Positions 18,929 through 27,475 are shown, counted from the stretch's first letter. The stretch: DNA of 38,763 nucleotides from Bacteroidales bacterium (GCA_021740905.1 JAIOYV010000064.1:1-38763); one strand, 5' to 3'. Numbers and translations: made by a program. The notes: a model not told the origin generated them from the letters alone.

Positions 18929-18994
18929 AGTATTTTATTGATTTATACGAGTTTAATTTTTCAATATTCAAACATATACGAATACATCAAATTT

Positions 18995-19243
18995 TCAAAA
19001 ATGACTATAATGCCTATCATTTTCAATTTCCATAAAAATCGACTTCAAGCTACTGTCACCAGCCCACGAACCACATAGTTCATCAACCAGTTTTCTTTTT
19101 TCTGATAAAGACAAAGATTCTGCACAAATATTAACCATAACAGGTAACCCATCTGGTAAATCTGTCTTGTGCAACAATTCAATTGTCTTTCCGAGAATTA
19201 CACCTTGGGCCCTCATCACTGTTCTCATACTGTTTTCATTCAT
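18995..19243 (-). CDS. Orphan antitoxin-like protein (DUF104/VapB-like N-terminus)
   Basis: An 82-residue protein. The first half ('GVILGKTIELLHKTDLPDGLPVMVNI') matches the short beta-hairpin seen in AF2212/DUF104-like antitoxins. The second half ('LSEKRKLVDELCGSWAGDSSLKSIFMEIENDR') resembles the toxin-wrapping tail of antitoxins paired with PIN toxins. No PIN, RelE or other toxin ORF is adjacent on this strand, as the next gene downstream is hicA. It may be an orphan left after toxin loss, or an anti-addiction module. Similarity is by pattern only. Confidence 0.5.
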   Translation of the reverse strand: MNENSMRTVMRAQGVILGKTIELLHKTDLPDGLPVMVNICAESLSLSEKRKLVDELCGSWAGDSSLKSIFMEIENDRHYSHF

Positions 19244-19304
19244 TAATAAAGATCAAATTTCAGGATAATAATTATGAATTGCAAGAATTGTGTTGCTAAG
19301 TGTT

Positions 19305-19359
19305 CTTAGTGCCTCAGTGGTTTATTTTTTTTTACCACTAAGACACTGAGGCCACTGAG
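19305..19359. repeat. Imperfect palindromic repeat (CACTAAGACACTGAGGC type)
   Basis: The left arm CTTAGTGCCTCAGTGGT (19305-19321) pairs with ACCACTAAGACACTGAG (19334-19350), with three mismatches, around a T-rich loop. The element continues with GCCACTGAGTTCCACGAAGG. Its minus-strand copy supplies the last codons of the broken higA-like gene, so it appears to have inserted there. Confidence 0.6.
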
Positions 19360-19566
19360 TTCCACGAAGGGGTTTGAGTAGTATCAAAAGCACGGGCAAA
19401 GCGTAAGGCCATTTCAGGAGTAACAGTTCCTCTTTCATTCACAATTCTTGATACGGTTGTCCTTGAGACACCAAAGTATTTCTGATATTTCTGTTATATT
19501 CATGGACAATGGGATTAAATAATCCTCTTTAATAATTTTGCCCGGATGTGTGGGTTGTCTTTTTAT
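19338..19566 (-). pseudogene. HigA-like XRE antitoxin pseudogene
   Basis: Reading the minus strand from 19566 gives 'IKRQPTHPGKIIKEDYLIPL' then 'SMNITEISEIL', the usual HigA N-terminus, but with ATA where ATG is expected. Near 19473-19475 one extra T (plus-strand A-run) shifts the frame. In the next frame 'GVSRTTVSRIVNERGTVTPE' and 'MALRFARAFDTT' complete the helix-turn-helix. The normal 'PELWLNLQ' tail is replaced by codons from a dispersed repeat and a stop at 19338. Start loss, frameshift and truncation together indicate a dead gene. No HigB-like toxin is seen beside it. Confidence 0.8.
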
Positions 19567-19687
19567 TTTTCGAAATGTACGATTCGTTCTTCAAAAATAC
19601 AAAAGTTTTCGTAATGCCGGTTACTGTAACCACGGTTACTATAATTTATTGGTTTTGATTTCTGTTGATTTGAATCAAGATCATTAC

Positions 19688-19720
19688 AAAAAAGAAAACC
19701 GGCTACATGAACCGGCTTTC
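19688..19720 (-). terminator. Rho-independent terminator of the hydrogenase operon
   Basis: On the minus strand GAAAGCCGGTT-CATGT-AGCCGGTTTTC forms an 11-pair stem (two G-T wobbles) followed at once by six T residues (19693-19688). It lies 70 bases after the mvhA stop codon, as expected for the end of the six-gene operon. This is the best terminator in the window. Confidence 0.85.
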
Positions 19721-19789
19721 TAACTTTGATCTAAAATGTTAATGATGATGTTATAATTAATCAATTGTCAATAGACAATAATAAATTAT

Positions 19790-21253
19790 CTAATCCCGCT
19801 TGATCGCTTTTATCAACCCACCTTCCAGGTCGCGGAAATTTACGATCATGGGCATTTGGCCGGGCAGGCTGTGGGTGGCACAAGAGAAACAGGGATCGTA
19901 TGCACGGAAAGCCATTTCAATCATGTTCAGGATGCCATCGTTTACCTCCACCCCTTTTTTGATAAGGCCCTGGGCTGCCTTTTTCAGCGACATGCAAATA
20001 GCGGCATTGTTGTTCGTGGTCCCCACAATAATATTGGCTTTGGTGACAATGCCTTTTTTGTCGGTCCAGTAATGGTGTGTGAGCGTACCCCGTTGGGCTT
20101 CTACAATCCCGACCCCTTCAGTGGGGATATTATTCAGGGGAGCCCGCAATTCTTTGCCTGTAATATCAGGGTCTTCGGCAAGTTCAAGCAATCGCTCCGA
20201 GGAGTAGAGCAATTCCACAAGCCTGGCCCAGTGCATGGCCAAAGTAGCATGGACTGGTTTGCCTCCAAGGATTTTGTACATCCTTTCGTATTCAACCTGG
20301 GCCAATGGGGTTGCCATACCTTCCGAGGCATTCAGTCTTGATAAAGGCGTAGCCTGATAAACACCCGAATCCATCCCTTCGGTAAATCCATTCCATCCCA
20401 CTTTTTTCAGGTAGGGAAATTTCAAATAGCTCCAGGGCTCTACCCTTTCTTCCACAAAATCGCGATAGTCATTGGGTGAATATTTGCAATGTTCATTTCC
20501 TTCGGGGTCAACAACCCGGACTTTCCCATCGTAAAAATTCACTTTGTTATTTTCATCCACCAGACCCATCGAATAAATCTTCAGAGAATATGGGCCATTC
20601 AGGATAATATCGACATAGTCTTTGTTGCCGAGCACCACATCGTTAAAAACCTGTAAGCTGAATTTTGAAAATTCAATAAAGTCTTTTGCTTTGTTGATGA
20701 TGTCGTCCCTTTCTTCTTCCTTCAGACCTTTGCGAACACCGCCTGGCAGGTTCATCACCACATGGGTTTGATGTCCTCCAAGAAGGGCTTGTATTTCCTG
20801 GGCAATCCGGCGTTGCTTCAACACCTGTGTACCAATCTCGACACCTACTTTGCCGATTACCCCCAACACATTCCGTTCGGCTGCCGGGGCAGTTGGCCCA
20901 ACCACAAAATCGGGGGCTGCCAGGGCATAAAAATGGGCTATGTGGCTATGGACAAAGTGTGCCATATAGAATAGCTCCCTCAGTTTTTTTGCCGTAGGGG
21001 GAGGTTCCACTCCAAACACTGCATCGGTGGCCTTTCCCGATGCCATGTGGTGACAGCCGGGACAAACCCCGCAAATTTTCGTAACTATTTGCGACAATTC
21101 TTCCACTGGCCTTCCTTCGCAAAATTTTTCAAAGCCACGCAGTTCGGGCACTTGGAAATATACATTTTCCACATCCCCGTCATCTTTAAGGAAAATTTCA
21201 ATTTTGCCATGCCCTTCGAGACGGGTGATTGGATCTATTGTAATTTGCTTCAT
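19790..21253 (-). CDS. mvhA: [NiFe] hydrogenase large subunit, Mvh type (group 3)
   Basis: A 487-residue catalytic subunit that splits or forms H2 at a Ni-Fe(CN)2CO centre in the cytoplasm. Nickel ligands are Cys61 and Cys64 ('CGVCPGCHH') and Cys455 and Cys458 ('DPCFSCATH'). The N-terminal 'ITRLEGHGKIEI' is the L0-type signature. After His461 a 26-residue tail remains that should be removed by a HycI/FrcD-type endopeptidase once nickel is inserted; no such gene is in the window. Size and motifs match methyl-viologen/F420-non-reducing hydrogenases, not membrane uptake or energy-converting ones. It is the last gene of the operon, 11 bases after mvhG. Confidence 0.93.
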   Translation of the reverse strand: MKQITIDPITRLEGHGKIEIFLKDDGDVENVYFQVPELRGFEKFCEGRPVEELSQIVTKICGVCPGCHHMASGKATDAVFGVEPPPTAKKLRELFYMAHFVHSHIAHFYALAAPDFVVGPTAPAAERNVLGVIGKVGVEIGTQVLKQRRIAQEIQALLGGHQTHVVMNLPGGVRKGLKEEERDDIINKAKDFIEFSKFSLQVFNDVVLGNKDYVDIILNGPYSLKIYSMGLVDENNKVNFYDGKVRVVDPEGNEHCKYSPNDYRDFVEERVEPWSYLKFPYLKKVGWNGFTEGMDSGVYQATPLSRLNASEGMATPLAQVEYERMYKILGGKPVHATLAMHWARLVELLYSSERLLELAEDPDITGKELRAPLNNIPTEGVGIVEAQRGTLTHHYWTDKKGIVTKANIIVGTTNNNAAICMSLKKAAQGLIKKGVEVNDGILNMIEMAFRAYDPCFSCATHSLPGQMPMIVNFRDLEGGLIKAIKRD

Positions 21254-21264
21254 AATATTCTGGA

Positions 21265-22251
21265 TTAGACAGTTTGTACAATTTTTCTTCTCAGGATCGA
21301 ACCCGGCAAACTAAAACGGTAGAAAGTACCGGCAGGGTCGGCAACCTGGTTCACAATTTCAACAATTTCATCTTCATCGTCCGAATCGATCATGGTGGCA
21401 ATGGCCGACATCATTTTTGCACCCGGGTCGGTTACATCGGCAGGTGGACCATAGCAACCGCGACAGGGCGCATTGCCTTTTATACAGCGGACACCGCAAC
21501 CTCCACGTGTGGCCGGTCCCATGCAAATCACACCTTGTTCGAGGAAGCAAGTCTCCCCATCGTCCTGGATTTCCCATGGACGTTTGAATGCCTTGATTTT
21601 CTTGTTGTCCGTTTTTTTACGCTCGCACTCGTCGCATTGGGATTTATCATAAGCCCCTACTACCGATCCTTTAGGGGGCAACTCAGCACCTGTCACTATG
21701 GCCATGAAAACGTCCACCAGCCTTTCGGTTTGTGGGGGACATCCAGGCAGATAATAATCCACATCAACCACCTGATCGAGTGCCCTTACATCGTTATAAA
21801 ACTCAGGGATATGAAGCACACCTTCGGGCACGGTAAAACTTGTTTGCGGTCTTATTTTATCTGGATTTACAGTCGATTCACTTTCATCATATACCCGTCT
21901 GAAAAGCTCTTCCTTTGTTGTGAAGTTGGCTAATCCGGGAATACCGCCCATGTGGGCACACGATCCATAAGCCACCAATACTTTCGTTTTTTTCCGCAGT
22001 AAATGCGCCATGTGTTCGTTTTCACTATTTCTGATTGCACCATTGAAAAGTGTAACATCAATATGGCCATCGGGCATTGCCTCCACATCCTTGTATTTTA
22101 TGTCGAGGGCAATAGGCCAGAATACTAAATCGGCAGCGGCCACCACATTGAACAATTTCTCATGGACATCGAGCACCGACACACAGCAACCTCCACAAGC
22201 TGCCCCCCAGTAAACGGCTAATTTAAGTTTGGGTTTTTCGTTATCTGACAT
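21265..22251 (-). CDS. mvhG: [NiFe] hydrogenase small subunit, Mvh type
   Basis: A 328-residue electron-transfer subunit carrying the cluster chain from the NiFe site to MvhD. Proximal-cluster ligands are in 'WGAACGGCCVSVLD' (Cys19 and Cys22), 'YGSCAHMGG' and 'LPGCPPQ'. A Cys-rich C-terminal part ('CDECERKK', 'CFLEQGVICMGPATRGGCG', 'APCRGCYGP') holds the medial and distal clusters. There is no Tat signal peptide, so the hydrogenase stays cytoplasmic. An AGGAGA Shine-Dalgarno sequence lies nine bases before the ATG and overlaps the mvhD stop codon, suggesting coupling. Confidence 0.93.
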   Translation of the reverse strand: MSDNEKPKLKLAVYWGAACGGCCVSVLDVHEKLFNVVAAADLVFWPIALDIKYKDVEAMPDGHIDVTLFNGAIRNSENEHMAHLLRKKTKVLVAYGSCAHMGGIPGLANFTTKEELFRRVYDESESTVNPDKIRPQTSFTVPEGVLHIPEFYNDVRALDQVVDVDYYLPGCPPQTERLVDVFMAIVTGAELPPKGSVVGAYDKSQCDECERKKTDNKKIKAFKRPWEIQDDGETCFLEQGVICMGPATRGGCGVRCIKGNAPCRGCYGPPADVTDPGAKMMSAIATMIDSDDEDEIVEIVNQVADPAGTFYRFSLPGSILRRKIVQTV

Positions 22252-22264
22252 TTTTGAATTTCTC

Positions 22265-22690
22265 CTATGTTAAGGTTTCAACACTGTGTTTCACCTGGCA
22301 AGGGCCAAGCTCTTTAATGGTTTGGGTCATTTTATCGACCAATTCGGCAAATTGCTTGCCTTCGCTGGCACTTATCCAATCGAGATGGAGCCTTCGTTTA
22401 TCCATGCCCATCTGCTCGATATAATTCTGCAATAAATGATAGCGCCTGAGACATTTGTAATTGCCCTCGTGATAGTGGCAATCGCCGGGGTGGCAGCCAC
22501 ATATCAGCACACCATCGGCACCTTCACGAAAGGCTTTTAATACAAATGTGGGTTCGACCCTGCCCGAGCACATTACCCTGATTACCCTGATGTTCGAGGC
22601 ATATTTCATCCGGGATGTGCCGGCCAGGTCTGCACCAGTGTACGAGCACCAGTTGCATAAAAAAGCGACAATTGTAGGTTCGAATTCCAT
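22265..22690 (-). CDS. mvhD: Hydrogenase iron-sulfur subunit MvhD
   Basis: A 141-residue [2Fe-2S] protein that passes electrons between the hydrogenase and HdrA. Cys ligands are Cys12 and Cys15 ('[14 protein letters not shown]'), Cys41 ('CSGRVEP') and Cys64, Cys66 and Cys71 ('[10 protein letters not shown]'). The start at 22690 (MEFEPTIV) is chosen because the family begins there and it lies five bases after the hdrA2 stop; a longer reading to 22912 would overlap hdrA2 by over 200 bases. In Desulfovibrio QmoB this domain is fused to an HdrA-like protein, while here it is separate. Confidence 0.93.
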   Translation of the reverse strand: MEFEPTIVAFLCNWCSYTGADLAGTSRMKYASNIRVIRVMCSGRVEPTFVLKAFREGADGVLICGCHPGDCHYHEGNYKCLRRYHLLQNYIEQMGMDKRRLHLDWISASEGKQFAELVDKMTQTIKELGPCQVKHSVETLT

Positions 22691-22695
22691 AGTTT

Positions 22696-24426
22696 TTAAT
22701 GTTGAAGTTGCATACTCATTAATCCTTCTATTTGCGATAAAATCTGCTTGTCGGTAAAATGCCTGCTCCGGATTGCCCCGGTAGGACAGGCCGAACCACA
22801 GGTCCCGCACCCTTTGCACAATATCTCGTTCACCACCGATACATTTTTCTCGGCATCGAAGTGAATGGCTGTGTAGGGGCAAACACTTATACAGGTTTGA
22901 CAGCCACAGCAAATATCCTCGTTCACAACTGCCGTTGTAACTTCCACCTCTACCGAGCCAAAATTAATGTCGGCCATAATCCGTGCGGCGGCAGCCCTGG
23001 CTTGCGAAACTGAATCGGGGATGTCTTTGGGCGATTGGCAGGAACCCACCACATAAACTCCACCTGTAGTAGTAGCCACTGGATCGAGTTTGGGGTGTTT
23101 TTCGATGTAGAAACTGTTGCCACACATACTCACACCTACAGCATGGGCTATCTCTTTAGCATTTTCGTGGGCTTCCATTGCCACCATTAAGACCACCAGA
23201 TCGGCAGGCACCTCCACATGTTCTCCCGAAAGCTGCTCACGGAATTCAAGCATCATATTTACTTTCTCCGAGTGCCTCGCTTCGGTAATCTTGGGTACTT
23301 CTCCCTTCTGGTCGTACATCAGGAACATCACATCCTGTCGGGCGGTATGAGTGTACAATTCTTCGCATCCTTTGCCAAACGAGCGGATGTCGGAGTAGAT
23401 TTCATAAATGGCGGCATCGGGAAATGCCGACCTGATTTGGTTGGAATATTTCAGGGCGGTATTACAGCAAGTACGCGAACAATACTCGTGATGGTTTTTG
23501 TTACGGCTTCCAATGCAATGGATCAGGGCAATATGTTTGGGGTCTTTGCCATTGTCCATCACAAGATTTCCTGAGAGCAATTTCTCCTCCAATTCAAGCG
23601 AGGTGATCACATTAGGCAATCGTTTGTAATTGAGTTGATCAATTTTAGAAGGATCGAATGGTTTTAAGCCAGTGGCCACAATCACATTCCCGAATTGTAT
23701 TTCGGTTTCCAAGTCATCCTTTTGGTACACTTTGGCTTCAAAATTACCGATATAACCAAATACTTCCCGTATTTCAGCATTTAAAAAACATTGAATGGAA
23801 AGGTGATTCATAGCCCTGTTAATTTTTGGCTGAATGAGTTGCTGGGCACTGTCCAAATGTGGGAACAGCAGGTCGAGTTTGGCAACTGTTCCTCCCAGTT
23901 GGCTTTGCTTTTCAACCAAATAGACCTGCTTCCCCGCATCGGCAATTTCCAATGCAGCGGATATTCCAGCTATTCCCCCTCCAATAATTAAGGTTGCCGG
24001 GTTTATTTCAACCGAGCGTTTGTCGAGTGACTCGTGCCACCTGACCCGGTTGATTGCCCCGGCCACCAATGCTTTTGCTTTTTGAGTGGCTTCAGCCCTG
24101 TCGGTATGTACCCACGAATCGTGTTCGCGGATATTGGCCATTTCGAACATATAGGGGTTTAGCCCAGCATTTTCCAATGCCTTCCGAAAGGTCAACTCAT
24201 GAATTCGGGGAGAGCAGGCCGAAACCACAACCCGGTTCAGATTATGCTCTTTGATGTCCTGGATGATAAGCTCCTGCCCGGGGTCGGAACACATATATTT
24301 GTAGTCTTTGGCGACTATGACCCCCGGGATCTCACGCATAGCTTTTGCCACTGCTTCCACATCGACCATCTTGGCGATGTTGGTCCCGCACCAGCAAACA
24401 TATACTCCTATTCTAATTTCTTCCAT
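22696..24426 (-). CDS. hdrA: HdrA-like FAD/iron-sulfur protein 2
   Basis: A 576-residue HdrA-family flavoprotein. The N-terminal iron-sulfur domain keeps Cys11 and Cys13 ('VCWCGTNI'), Cys46 and Cys71. The FAD-binding loop is GGGIAG at 149-154. The flavin-proximal cluster motif is Cys304...Cys316...Cys320-Cys321 ('HCIGSR' and 'YCSRTCC'). Two C-terminal [4Fe-4S] ferredoxin motifs are present (Cys506/509/512/516 and Cys537/540/543/547). It has no ferredoxin insertion after the FAD loop, unlike HdrA1. It lies directly before mvhD and so is the likely partner receiving hydrogenase electrons. It could be a bifurcating flavin site; which HdrA does that is not decided by sequence alone. It starts 12 bases after the QmoC-like gene. 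Confidence 0.9.
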   Translation of the reverse strand: MEEIRIGVYVCWCGTNIAKMVDVEAVAKAMREIPGVIVAKDYKYMCSDPGQELIIQDIKEHNLNRVVVSACSPRIHELTFRKALENAGLNPYMFEMANIREHDSWVHTDRAEATQKAKALVAGAINRVRWHESLDKRSVEINPATLIIGGGIAGISAALEIADAGKQVYLVEKQSQLGGTVAKLDLLFPHLDSAQQLIQPKINRAMNHLSIQCFLNAEIREVFGYIGNFEAKVYQKDDLETEIQFGNVIVATGLKPFDPSKIDQLNYKRLPNVITSLELEEKLLSGNLVMDNGKDPKHIALIHCIGSRNKNHHEYCSRTCCNTALKYSNQIRSAFPDAAIYEIYSDIRSFGKGCEELYTHTARQDVMFLMYDQKGEVPKITEARHSEKVNMMLEFREQLSGEHVEVPADLVVLMVAMEAHENAKEIAHAVGVSMCGNSFYIEKHPKLDPVATTTGGVYVVGSCQSPKDIPDSVSQARAAAARIMADINFGSVEVEVTTAVVNEDICCGCQTCISVCPYTAIHFDAEKNVSVVNEILCKGCGTCGSACPTGAIRSRHFTDKQILSQIEGLMSMQLQH

Positions 24427-24438
24427 AGTTATACAGTT

Positions 24439-25617
24439 TTATGCTGCACGTACCAGCTTGTTTTCATTTTGAGATTTCCTTGAATATTCCTTCAGCCTAT
24501 CGAAATAAATGGCAAAAGGACGATAGGCGAGGTGCGACCATTTTGAGAAAGGCACCTCGACCAGGATCATTGGCACCAAAACCGCCAGATGGATCACATA
24601 CATATAATATGTAGCCGAGACCATTCCCCCAATGCGGAAGATATGGACAAGGATGCCAGTTATAGTAGTCAGGCCCAGCATCACAATAAACAGCCAGTCG
24701 GTGGGGTGCGAAAACTTCGATTTCCAATCCGATTTCCGGATACGGGATATCGTCACATACACCAGGAAAAACAAGATCCCAAAGGTGGCATAATACCCCA
24801 TCAGGCGCTGCCAGTTGTACCAGGGACGTACTTCTTCGATCTGAAACTCGGGCAACAATACGACAATTACGGCAAACATTATAGAGTAACCCGTCATCAA
24901 CAAAAGATGTCCTACCCAATAAGTTTTTCCTTCGCATTTCGAGAATTTCGATTGGGTCATAAATTGCCAGATCAGGCTCCAAAACTCGGTGATGTAAGCG
25001 TAAACAGGGACTTTCACCTCTTTGTCGCGGATAACGACCCGGTAAAACATGTGCAGGATATTCGATATCAGCAAGCCCGCTACCAGTATAGCCATAGTCC
25101 AGTCGCCAATTTCAATAATATTCACAAACGATGCCCCGGATATTCCGGCCACCAGGTTGTTTATCATCACACCTCCCTGGTCGTTGATGAGTTCGGCTGT
25201 GTTTCCACTCAGGGGAAGCCAGATCAGGAAAGAAGCGATGACGGCACAGAAGAAAAAGAAGATAAAGCCAAATTCCCAGAAATGGGAAGTATAAAACTTT
25301 TTCGACAAGCCCGTCCAGTCGTAAACCGAAGTAAGGTACCGGCGCAGGGACATCATCAACTCGCCCGGGTTGGCATCGCGGGGGCAGGTCTCGGTGCACT
25401 CGCCGCAATAATAGCACAGCCAGGGGTCGAGGTTTGTGGCCAGCTTATCTTTCAGCCCCATTTGCAAAAGGCGGATATCTTTCCGTGGAAATAGTGATCC
25501 TGTCTTTGTCATGGGGCAAATAGCTGTGCAATTGCCACAATGGAAACATTCGTTCCAGTCATGAATACCAAATTTTTTCAGATCGTGCTTCAATGTAAAA
25601 TCTACGCGATAGCTCAT
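24439..25617 (-). CDS. QmoC-like fusion of HdrC and membrane cytochrome b
   Basis: A 392-residue fusion matching QmoC in length and order. Residues 1-90 are an HdrC-type ferredoxin with Cys24/27/30/34 and Cys68/71/74/78. From about 112 on there are six membrane helices of the NarI/DsrM type. Histidines at helix positions ('NILHMFYR', 'WVGHLLLM', 'ILVHIFRI', 'YVIHLAVL') could ligate two b hemes. In sulfate reducers QmoC links menaquinone to the HdrA-like QmoAB and APS reductase. Here the partners are hydrogenase subunits, and no aprAB or HdrB is present, so transfer between H2 and menaquinone is inferred. The ATG overlaps the hdrA1 stop and has a strong AGGAGGT six bases upstream. Confidence 0.88.
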   Translation of the reverse strand: MSYRVDFTLKHDLKKFGIHDWNECFHCGNCTAICPMTKTGSLFPRKDIRLLQMGLKDKLATNLDPWLCYYCGECTETCPRDANPGELMMSLRRYLTSVYDWTGLSKKFYTSHFWEFGFIFFFFCAVIASFLIWLPLSGNTAELINDQGGVMINNLVAGISGASFVNIIEIGDWTMAILVAGLLISNILHMFYRVVIRDKEVKVPVYAYITEFWSLIWQFMTQSKFSKCEGKTYWVGHLLLMTGYSIMFAVIVVLLPEFQIEEVRPWYNWQRLMGYYATFGILFFLVYVTISRIRKSDWKSKFSHPTDWLFIVMLGLTTITGILVHIFRIGGMVSATYYMYVIHLAVLVPMILVEVPFSKWSHLAYRPFAIYFDRLKEYSRKSQNENKLVRAA

Positions 25618-27431
25618 AACTGTACCTCCTTTTTCATTGAAAGTTTTTCTGCTTCGAATTCTATATCATCTCCTTTGATCTTACCAAGTCCCATTTGGAC
25701 ATGGCCCTTCATAATGTTTTGTAGCACGCTGGAAGCGGCAGCCGAAGCCTGGGCCACTGTGTCGGGGATGTCTTTTGGACCCTGGCACACACCGGCAATA
25801 GTAATTCCTCCTGTGAATGTACCAACAGGATCGCCGGCATAATTGAACTCTTTGAACCAGCCATCCGGGTCGGTTGAGATGCCGAGTTTGGTAGCCAGTA
25901 TTTTGGCATCCTCACGAGGTTCCAGTCCAACTGCCAAAACCACCATGTCAACTTTTTGCTCAAGCAACTCGAGGGTTTCGATGTTTTCGGATCGTAACAT
26001 CAACTGGCCATTTTCCTGGCTCACTTTAGCTGTCCGTCCACGAACAATGTGGATGCCCTCATCGGCAATTCGGTTATAAAATTCCTCGTAGCCTTTCCCA
26101 AAGGCACGCATGTCGATATAATATTCATATACTTCAGCCTTAGGTAATTTCTCTTTTACCAAATGCGCAAGTTTCAGCGAATACATACAGCACACTTTCG
26201 AGCAGTATTTATGGTGATTCTCGTCGCGGCTACCAATGCAATGGATGATACCTACGCTTTTGGGGACTTCCCCGTTTTCGAGGAAAACCCGATTGCCTTT
26301 TTTATCTTTTTGCTGAAGGGTGATGTTTCCCCCGGTTGGCCCGGCAGCATTCACCAACCTTTCAAATTCAAGGGAGGTAACTACATTGTCGAACTTTCCA
26401 TAGCCGTAGCGTTCAATTTTTCGTGCATCAAAGGTTTGAAAACCAGTGGTGACAACAATGTTCCCCACATTGATTTCGATTTCCTGGTCTTTTTCATCGA
26501 GGTCGATGCACCCTTCTACCGGGCAAACTTTTACACACACCCCACACTTGCCATTTTTTACGTAGGTGCAATTTTCGGCATCTATCAAATACTTGTTGGG
26601 CACTGCCTGTGGAAAGGGAATGTAAATGGCTTTTCGCATTCCTGTTTCAGCATCGAATTCGCTCAACGCTTTTTGTGGGCATTTTTCGGCACAGGTCCCA
26701 CAGCCGATGCAGGTTGACAAGTTGACCCGCCTTGCCCGCTTGTTGATTTTGACCCGATAGTCACCTGGGATTCCAGTCACTTCTGTAAGCTCACTATAGG
26801 TAAGCATTTCGATCAATGGGTGCTGGCCTACTTCCACCATTTTTGGGGTAAGGATACAGGCCGCACAATCCAATGTGGGGAATGTTTTGTCGAACATGGC
26901 CATGTGCCCACCGATGGTTCCGGTACGCTCCAAGAGATACACTTTTTGGTTGCCATTGGCAATTTCGAGCGCTGCCTGGATACCCGCAATCCCGCCTCCT
27001 ATCACAAGGGTTTCGGGTCGTGCAGGATGTGCCTGTTTTGGAATGGCTTGTTCGAATGGTACATCGAAATAGGCACACGCCACAATGGCTTTGGCCAAAT
27101 CGGTTTGTGATTGATGGACTGCCCCATACTCGGAAAAGCCTGCCAGCATTACGTTTGCCGGGTCTTCTCCGACTAGTTTCATGGCCCTGGTGAAAACCGT
27201 TTTGTAAAAACCCGGTTTTTGTCCTGCAAGGATGATTTTGGTGATATTGAAACTTTGAATTTTCTTTGAGACCTGATCGGCATTAAGGACCGGGATGCTT
27301 GCGCAGTCCCACACATGACTTACTTTGAGTTTGTCTTTTGCGAATCCTTCAATGTCTTTCAGATCGATTTGTTGTGAATCTCCATTTACAGGTGGGCAAA
27401 GAAAGATAGCCGTGTTGTCGTTTGATAGCAT
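25614..27431 (-). CDS. hdrA: HdrA-like FAD/iron-sulfur protein 1
   Basis: A 605-residue HdrA-family flavoprotein, first gene of the operon. The N-terminal domain (1-135) has lost the usual Cys cluster. The FAD loop is GGGIAG at 145-150, followed by the HdrA signature 'CAACILTPKMVEVG' (Cys189 and Cys192). An inserted ferredoxin has Cys241/244/247/251 and a second, widely spaced set Cys288/296/299/303. The flavin-proximal cluster is Cys398, Cys410, Cys414 and Cys415. There is no C-terminal ferredoxin, complementary to HdrA2, so the two likely form a heteromer like QmoA/QmoB. The start is backed by GGGAGGT six bases upstream. The Rex-box-like site 27458-27475 lies in the leader. Confidence 0.9.
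   Translation of the reverse strand: MLSNDNTAIFLCPPVNGDSQQIDLKDIEGFAKDKLKVSHVWDCASIPVLNADQVSKKIQSFNITKIILAGQKPGFYKTVFTRAMKLVGEDPANVMLAGFSEYGAVHQSQTDLAKAIVACAYFDVPFEQAIPKQAHPARPETLVIGGGIAGIQAALEIANGNQKVYLLERTGTIGGHMAMFDKTFPTLDCAACILTPKMVEVGQHPLIEMLTYSELTEVTGIPGDYRVKINKRARRVNLSTCIGCGTCAEKCPQKALSEFDAETGMRKAIYIPFPQAVPNKYLIDAENCTYVKNGKCGVCVKVCPVEGCIDLDEKDQEIEINVGNIVVTTGFQTFDARKIERYGYGKFDNVVTSLEFERLVNAAGPTGGNITLQQKDKKGNRVFLENGEVPKSVGIIHCIGSRDENHHKYCSKVCCMYSLKLAHLVKEKLPKAEVYEYYIDMRAFGKGYEEFYNRIADEGIHIVRGRTAKVSQENGQLMLRSENIETLELLEQKVDMVVLAVGLEPREDAKILATKLGISTDPDGWFKEFNYAGDPVGTFTGGITIAGVCQGPKDIPDTVAQASAAASSVLQNIMKGHVQMGLGKIKGDDIEFEAEKLSMKKEVQL
25624..25630 (-). promoter_or_regulatory. Strong Shine-Dalgarno (AGGAGGT) before the QmoC-like gene
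   Basis: AGGAGGT lies six bases before the ATG and inside the end of hdrA1. Perfect SD sequences are uncommon in Bacteroidota, where most genes in this window have none. Confidence 0.7.
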
Positions 27432-27437
27432 CTTTAA

Positions 27438-27444
27438 ACCTCCC
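27438..27444 (-). promoter_or_regulatory. Strong Shine-Dalgarno (GGGAGGT) before hdrA1
   Basis: GGGAGGT six bases upstream of the hdrA1 ATG fixes the start at 27431. Similar sites precede the QmoC-like gene, mvhG (AGGAGA) and hypC (AGGAGG). Confidence 0.7.
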
Positions 27445-27457
27445 TTTATTTAAGTTA

Positions 27458-27475
27458 ATGTTATAAATTTCACAA
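27458..27475. promoter_or_regulatory. Rex-box-like operator in front of the hydrogenase operon
   Basis: ATGTTATAAATTTCACAA fits the 18-base Rex box pattern TTGTKAA-N4-TTMACAA, with a full TTCACAA half-site and a 5-of-7 left half. It lies 27 bases upstream of the hdrA1 ATG. With rex divergent beside it, repression at high NAD+/NADH is inferred. Confidence 0.5.

Noticed and set aside
22691-22912. Longer mvhD reading frame beginning at 22912
   Set aside because: It would overlap hdrA2 by more than 200 bases and adds residues unlike the family; MEFEPTIV at 22690 fits MvhD and the operon spacing.
24589-25494. Plus-strand ORF of 301 codons
   Set aside because: Antisense shadow of the QmoC-like gene, with no domain and no start context.
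24439-25617. HdrC plus succinate-dehydrogenase or nitrate-reductase cytochrome as separate function
   Set aside because: Length, domain order and the HdrA neighbours match QmoC better than NarI or SdhC.
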